This document shows positions 5,918 to 8,428 of a stretch of 8,428 nt of DNA, piece after piece (positions within the stretch are counted from its first letter, which is position 1; each line of letters starts with the position of its first letter). The notes under the pieces were generated by a model. The model was given only the letters and a program-made list of their open reading frames with translations. It did no database searches and was not told the DNA's origin. The stretch is from Chloroflexota bacterium (GTDB lineage Bacteria > Chloroflexota > Dehalococcoidia > DSTF01 > RBG-16-68-14), in NCBI GenBank assembly GCA_022563135.1, contig JADFNZ010000071.1, positions 1-8,428 on the forward strand. Direction: 5' to 3'. Made by a program: the position numbers and the translations under genes.

Positions 5918-6891
5918 GATGCGCTGTCCGTTCTGCTCAGCGGTGGCAGATCGAGCATCGTGATCAGGCCGGCGGCGTGGCTCACGACGTGCGGTATCGC
6001 GTTGACGATCACAGCCGCGGTGGCGGCCTCGCCCTGAATGCCGCCTTCAACGAGGAGATGGATAGGCGGCGTCCCCTCGATCACGATCTCGTCCCGCGGT
6101 CGCTCGGCGCCGATCGACATCTGGACGACCGCCTCGATCACGGTGTTGCCGCCGACGACGCCTCGCGCCGTCTGGCGCATGCCAGCCGCGCTGCCGCCGA
6201 CCGCCGCGACCGGCTCGATCGTCTCGTCGAGGCTGTCGAGCTGCCAGCCGAGGCCGTCCGCGATGAGCCAGCACGACTCCTTCAGCCCCACGTGCCCGAA
6301 GCGACCGGCCGCTACGCGCGCGTGAAACTCCGCCATGCTCAGCCCGGCGCCGACCTTCCGCTGGAGCTGCTCGCGCCGGGTGGCCACGTCGACGATGCGG
6401 GTCAGCGCGATGCGATCCACGCGCTGGCAGGCGCCGCTGAGGGTGACGGCGAGCGTGTCCATCACGAAGCCGGGGTTGACGCCCGTGCCGAGCACGGTGA
6501 CCTCGTGCGCCTTCGCCTCAGCGTCGAGCTGCTTCGCCAGCTCAGGATGACGCCGCCACGGATAGGAGAGCTCCTCGCAGGTGGAGACGACGTTCGCGCC
6601 AGCCTGCACGCATTCGAGCAGCTGCGGGAGCACGTCCGGCAGGTAGGAGCCCGTGGCGTGGAGCACCACCTCTGGCGTGACGTCGCGCAGCGCCGTTGCG
6701 GCGTCCGCCTCGATCGTTGGCCCCGCTTCGCCGCCGATGCCTAGCGCCTCAAAGAGCCGCCCTCCGGCCTTGTCCGGCGCGCTATCGACCGCGCCGGCGA
6801 GTGCGATGCCCGCGCGCCCAGCCGCGAGCTTCCCGATGCCGGCGCCGATGGCACCGAGACCGAAGAGCAACGTACGCGTTGGCTGCGTCAC
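5914..6891 (-). CDS. DapB-fold NAD(P)-dependent dehydrogenase, 2,4-diaminopentanoate dehydrogenase-like
   Basis: This 325-residue oxidoreductase has an N-terminal Rossmann domain: GLGAIGAGIG at residues 11-20, an acidic residue after the second strand (Asp36) and LHATGSYL at 77-84. The stretch NVVSTCEELSYPW (100-112), the following helix LAKQLDAEAKAHEVTVLGTGVNPGFVMD (118-145) and the later SIGAERPRDEI segment resemble the DapB-like amino-acid dehydrogenases. That group includes 2,4-diaminopentanoate dehydrogenase of ornithine fermentation, and members are often labelled dihydrodipicolinate reductase. The true substrate is unknown. The start is GTG, overlapping the TPR gene's stop (GTGA), and its own stop overlaps the aminotransferase start the same way. 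The pairing suggests an oxidoreductase/transaminase couple in amino-acid metabolism. Confidence 0.85.
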   Translation of the reverse strand: MTQPTRTLLFGLGAIGAGIGKLAAGRAGIALAGAVDSAPDKAGGRLFEALGIGGEAGPTIEADAATALRDVTPEVVLHATGSYLPDVLPQLLECVQAGANVVSTCEELSYPWRRHPELAKQLDAEAKAHEVTVLGTGVNPGFVMDTLAVTLSGACQRVDRIALTRIVDVATRREQLQRKVGAGLSMAEFHARVAAGRFGHVGLKESCWLIADGLGWQLDSLDETIEPVAAVGGSAAGMRQTARGVVGGNTVIEAVVQMSIGAERPRDEIVIEGTPPIHLLVEGGIQGEAATAAVIVNAIPHVVSHAAGLITMLDLPPLSRTDSAS

Positions 6892-7334
6892 CCCACGTCC
6901 TCCTTGATGATCGAGGAGAGCAAGTCTTGAGCGTCGTCCTTCAGCTTACCGTCTGGGTTGAGATCGAGACAGCGGCGGAGCGCCGCTTCCGCATCGCGAT
7001 AGAGCTCCTGTGCGTCGAGGCCGGGCCGGGCGCGCCGCGCGACGCCGTGGGCCGCGAACTCATAACACCAGCCCAGCGTGTACCAGATGGCGGCGTCGAG
7101 CGGCGCCGCGTCGCGTGCCCGCTCTAGCTCGGCGAGTCCCTCGCGGTAGCGGCCCCGGCGCATGACCAGCGTAGAGCCGAGATAGCTCAGCGTATCGGCA
7201 GAGTCCGGCGCCATCTCCAGCGCCTCACGCGCCTTTTTCAGCGCGCCCTCGATGTCGCCTTCGGCGTGGAGCGCCATGGCCGCACGCAGCCGCTCGCGCG
7301 CGGCGTCAGGCGTCGCGTCTTGGCGTCGGGCCAC
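6888..7334 (-). CDS. TPR-repeat protein
   Basis: This small 148-residue soluble helical protein has a tetratricopeptide pattern. One unit is about residues 12-45 (AARERLRAAMALHAEGDIEGALKKAREALEMAPDSA), the next about 46-80 (DTLSYLGSTLVMRRGRYREGLAELERARDAAPLDA), and a longer third unit covers about 81-127 (AIWYTLGWCYEF ... ALRRCLDLNPDG). It has no signal peptide and no catalytic motif, so a scaffolding or protein-binding role is likely. GTG at 7334 is chosen because it lies 2 bp after the GYD gene's stop and keeps the first helix; ATG 7277 is an alternative that would remove 19 residues. An open frame continues upstream to 7709, but its translation there is an Arg-rich shadow of the GYD gene. 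The stop overlaps the dehydrogenase start as GTGA. Confidence 0.75.
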   Translation of the reverse strand: MARRQDATPDAARERLRAAMALHAEGDIEGALKKAREALEMAPDSADTLSYLGSTLVMRRGRYREGLAELERARDAAPLDAAIWYTLGWCYEFAAHGVARRARPGLDAQELYRDAEAALRRCLDLNPDGKLKDDAQDLLSSIIKEDVG

Positions 7335-7336
7335 GC

Positions 7337-7630
7337 CTACGGCATGCCCTCGACGAGCTTGACGGCCTCGCTGCGGTCGAAGGCGCGGAGCGTCTGTGTA
7401 CGCACGTTGCCTTGCCCAGCAATGGCCAGAGTGATACGGGCCATCGTCTCGTCGTCGGGCGCTTCGGCGATCACAATGTAGTCGTAAGCGCCCATGACCA
7501 GATACACCTCCCGGAGCGTGCCTCCCATGCTCTCGAAGGTCTGGTCCGCGTTCTGGAGCCGCCGGGGCAGGTCCTTCATCGTCCGCACTCCCTGGTCCGT
7601 CAGGTTGGCGAGGGTGACGTACGTCGGCAT
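7337..7630 (-). CDS. GYD domain-containing protein
   Basis: This 97-residue protein begins MPTYVTLANLTDQGVRTMKD and carries the family's Gly-x-Tyr-Asp core at residues 47-50 (MGAYDYIVIAEAPDDETMA), ending in a strand-helix with FDRSEAVKLVEGMP. GYD proteins are small, widespread, ferredoxin-like-fold proteins of unknown biochemical role. The length is typical of the family. The ATG at 7630 has a strong AGGAGGT 5 nt upstream; an open frame reaching 7996 is a low-complexity shadow and was not used. It is the first gene of the four-gene operon with the TPR protein, dehydrogenase and aminotransferase, so a helper or sensor role for that pathway is possible but not shown. Confidence 0.88.
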   Translation of the reverse strand: MPTYVTLANLTDQGVRTMKDLPRRLQNADQTFESMGGTLREVYLVMGAYDYIVIAEAPDDETMARITLAIAGQGNVRTQTLRAFDRSEAVKLVEGMP

Positions 7631-7660
7631 CCTTACCTCCTTGCCTCTGGTGACGGCCGC

Positions 7661-7676
7661 GGCCGGTTCTCCGGCC
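7661..7676 (-). other. Short leader hairpin upstream of the GYD gene
   Basis: GGCCGG (7676-7671) and CCGGCC (7666-7661) form a perfect 6-bp stem with an AGAA loop in the 5' leader, about 30 nt before the GYD start codon. No U-run follows, so it is not a terminator. It could stabilise the transcript or be a chance product of high GC. Confidence 0.3.
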
Positions 7677-7707
7677 GGAACGCCGCCAACGCGTGCATCG
7701 GTACGCC

Positions 7708-7738
7708 ATGATACGCGCAGCGTGGGGGAGCGGGTCAA
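7708..7738 (-). promoter_or_regulatory. Candidate promoter of the GYD-TPR-dehydrogenase-aminotransferase operon
   Basis: TTGACC (7738-7733) and TATCAT (7713-7708) are separated by 19 bases, a slightly long but usable sigma70 spacing. The transcription start would be near 7701, giving a leader of about 70 nt. The position in the divergent intergenic region fits. Confidence 0.5.
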
Positions 7739-7764
7739 GAGCCAGAATGACCCATCGGCGCCGG

Positions 7765-7781
7765 CACCGCCTAAGGCGGTG
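7765..7781. repeat. Perfect palindrome in the divergent promoter region (operator-like)
   Basis: CACCGCC-TAA-GGCGGTG is a 7-bp perfect inverted repeat with a three-base centre, between the minus-strand operon promoter and the plus-strand gene. It ends 7 bases before a TAGAAT (7789-7794) that could be the -10 of the plus-strand gene, so it would cover the -35 region. A dimeric repressor site is one reading; an RNA hairpin is another. Confidence 0.4.
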
Positions 7782-7814
7782 GTTGGCGTAGAATTGCTGA
7801 GGAGGTTACGCAGG

Positions 7815-8428
7815 GTGCGAGCTAGCAGAGCGTCTCTCTTCCTTCTTGCCCTCTCGCTCACGCTCCTCAGCGTGCCGGGGCGCGAGGCGACGACGGGGCG
7901 ATCGGCCGCCGCTTCGCAGGCCGCCGTCCAGCAACCTGCGCCAGCCCCGTCCGGTATCACCAGCGGCGAACTGGTCTTCCAGCGCGGCGTCCTCAACGTG
8001 GAGATCGAGAACCCGACCTCGCTCGCGTTCGGGCCGGACGGCCGCCTCTACGTCGGCTCGCTGAGCCAGATCGTCGCGCTCACGCTGGCCCTGCCGCGGC
8101 TGGAGGTGCTGTCGACGGAGGTCATCGCTACGGGCCTCGATAGCGTGCTCGGCCTCGCGTTCGACCCGGCCACGCCGCCGTCGCCGGTCGCTTTGTACGC
8201 CTCACGACAGGAGCCCAGCGCGACGGACGGCTTCCAGGGTGTCGTCTCGCGCTTTATCGGGCCGTCGTGGGCGCGCGAGGATGTGATCACCGGCCTGCCG
8301 ACCTCTGCACCGAACTTCAACCACCTGACGAACGGCCTCGCCTTCGATGACCAGGGCCGCCTCTTCATCGCCCAGGGCTCCTCGACCGAAGCGGGAATCT
8401 GGGAGGGGACCGACCGGTGGCCGGAGAC
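7815..8428 (+). CDS. Secreted beta-propeller protein, glucose/sorbosone dehydrogenase-like (cut by window edge)
   Basis: The visible 204 codons start with a signal peptide: MRASRAS, a hydrophobic core FLLALSLTLLSV at about 9-20, and a small-residue Ala/Ser/Pro/Gln-rich linker to about residue 48. Propeller-blade repeats follow: NPTSLAFGPDGRLYVGSLS (66-84), GLDSVLGLAFDP (107-118) and FNHLTNGLAFDDQGRLFIAQGSS (168-190). The xxGLAFxxDGRLYVxx pattern and the NHLTNGLAF motif resemble PQQ-type glucose/sorbosone dehydrogenases and NHL-like propellers. The catalytic histidine and calcium ligands cannot be judged because the gene runs off the right edge. The GTG start at 7815 has AGGAGG (7800-7805) 9 nt upstream. 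It is transcribed divergently from the GYD operon, and its role is probably exported sugar or alcohol oxidation, or substrate binding. Confidence 0.8.
   Translation, partial: MRASRASLFLLALSLTLLSVPGREATTGRSAAASQAAVQQPAPAPSGITSGELVFQRGVLNVEIENPTSLAFGPDGRLYVGSLSQIVALTLALPRLEVLSTEVIATGLDSVLGLAFDPATPPSPVALYASRQEPSATDGFQGVVSRFIGPSWAREDVITGLPTSAPNFNHLTNGLAFDDQGRLFIAQGSSTEAGIWEGTDRWPE

Noticed and set aside
6888..7709. A 273-residue form of the TPR protein
   Set aside because: The first 125 or so residues are an Arg-rich out-of-frame shadow of the GYD gene.
7631..7996. A 219-residue form of the GYD protein
   Set aside because: The extension runs through the divergent promoter region and into the antisense of the propeller gene; ATG 7630 has a strong AGGAGGT and gives the usual family length.

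Overview
This is a GC-rich bacterial window with frequent GTG/TTG starts, strong AGGAGG-type ribosome binding sites and dense gene packing. The mix of genes (a TrpB2-type tryptophan synthase beta chain, a GYD-domain protein, a C-terminal processing protease, a tryptophan T-box leader and a c-di-GMP-I riboswitch) would fit a Chloroflexota-like bacterium, but that is an inference from gene content, not a placement. All genes lie on the minus strand except the last one, at the right edge.

Read in the direction of minus-strand transcription (right to left), there are three blocks. (1) 7738-4562: a four-gene operon behind a candidate promoter at about 7708-7738. It encodes a GYD-domain protein, a TPR protein, a DapB-fold dehydrogenase related to 2,4-diaminopentanoate dehydrogenase, and a HemL-like class III aminotransferase. 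The last two junctions are 4-bp GTGA overlaps, so translation is probably coupled. (2) 4491-3518: a c-di-GMP-I (GEMM-I) riboswitch followed by a membrane-anchored diguanylate cyclase with an intact GGDEF site and an intact RxxD inhibitory site. This looks like a product-feedback circuit at both RNA and protein level; a small hairpin over the ribosome binding site is a plausible expression platform. (3) 3429-1591: a candidate promoter, then an S41 C-terminal processing protease and smpB, 15 bp apart.

The leftmost block is the most striking. A sigma70-like promoter (1532-1560) precedes a complete T-box leader: stem I with specifier UGG (Trp), antiterminator bulge UGGCACC, and an intrinsic terminator sharing bases with the antiterminator. 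The bulge's variable C matches the G73 discriminator typical of bacterial tRNA-Trp. The T-box controls two genes. The distal one is trpB2 (partial, running off the left edge), as expected for a Trp T-box. The proximal one is a 271-residue PD-(D/E)xK nuclease-like protein of about 50% GC, far below its neighbours. It looks like a foreign gene inserted between leader and biosynthetic gene, so a putative nuclease would be expressed when charged tRNA-Trp runs low. Its last codons and stop are the Shine-Dalgarno sequence of trpB2.

At the right end a divergent intergenic region (7631-7814) carries a perfect CACCGCC-TAA-GGCGGTG palindrome. A secreted beta-propeller protein resembling glucose/sorbosone dehydrogenases then starts at 7815 and runs off the right edge. 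I saw no tRNA, rRNA, CRISPR array, transposase or IS end.
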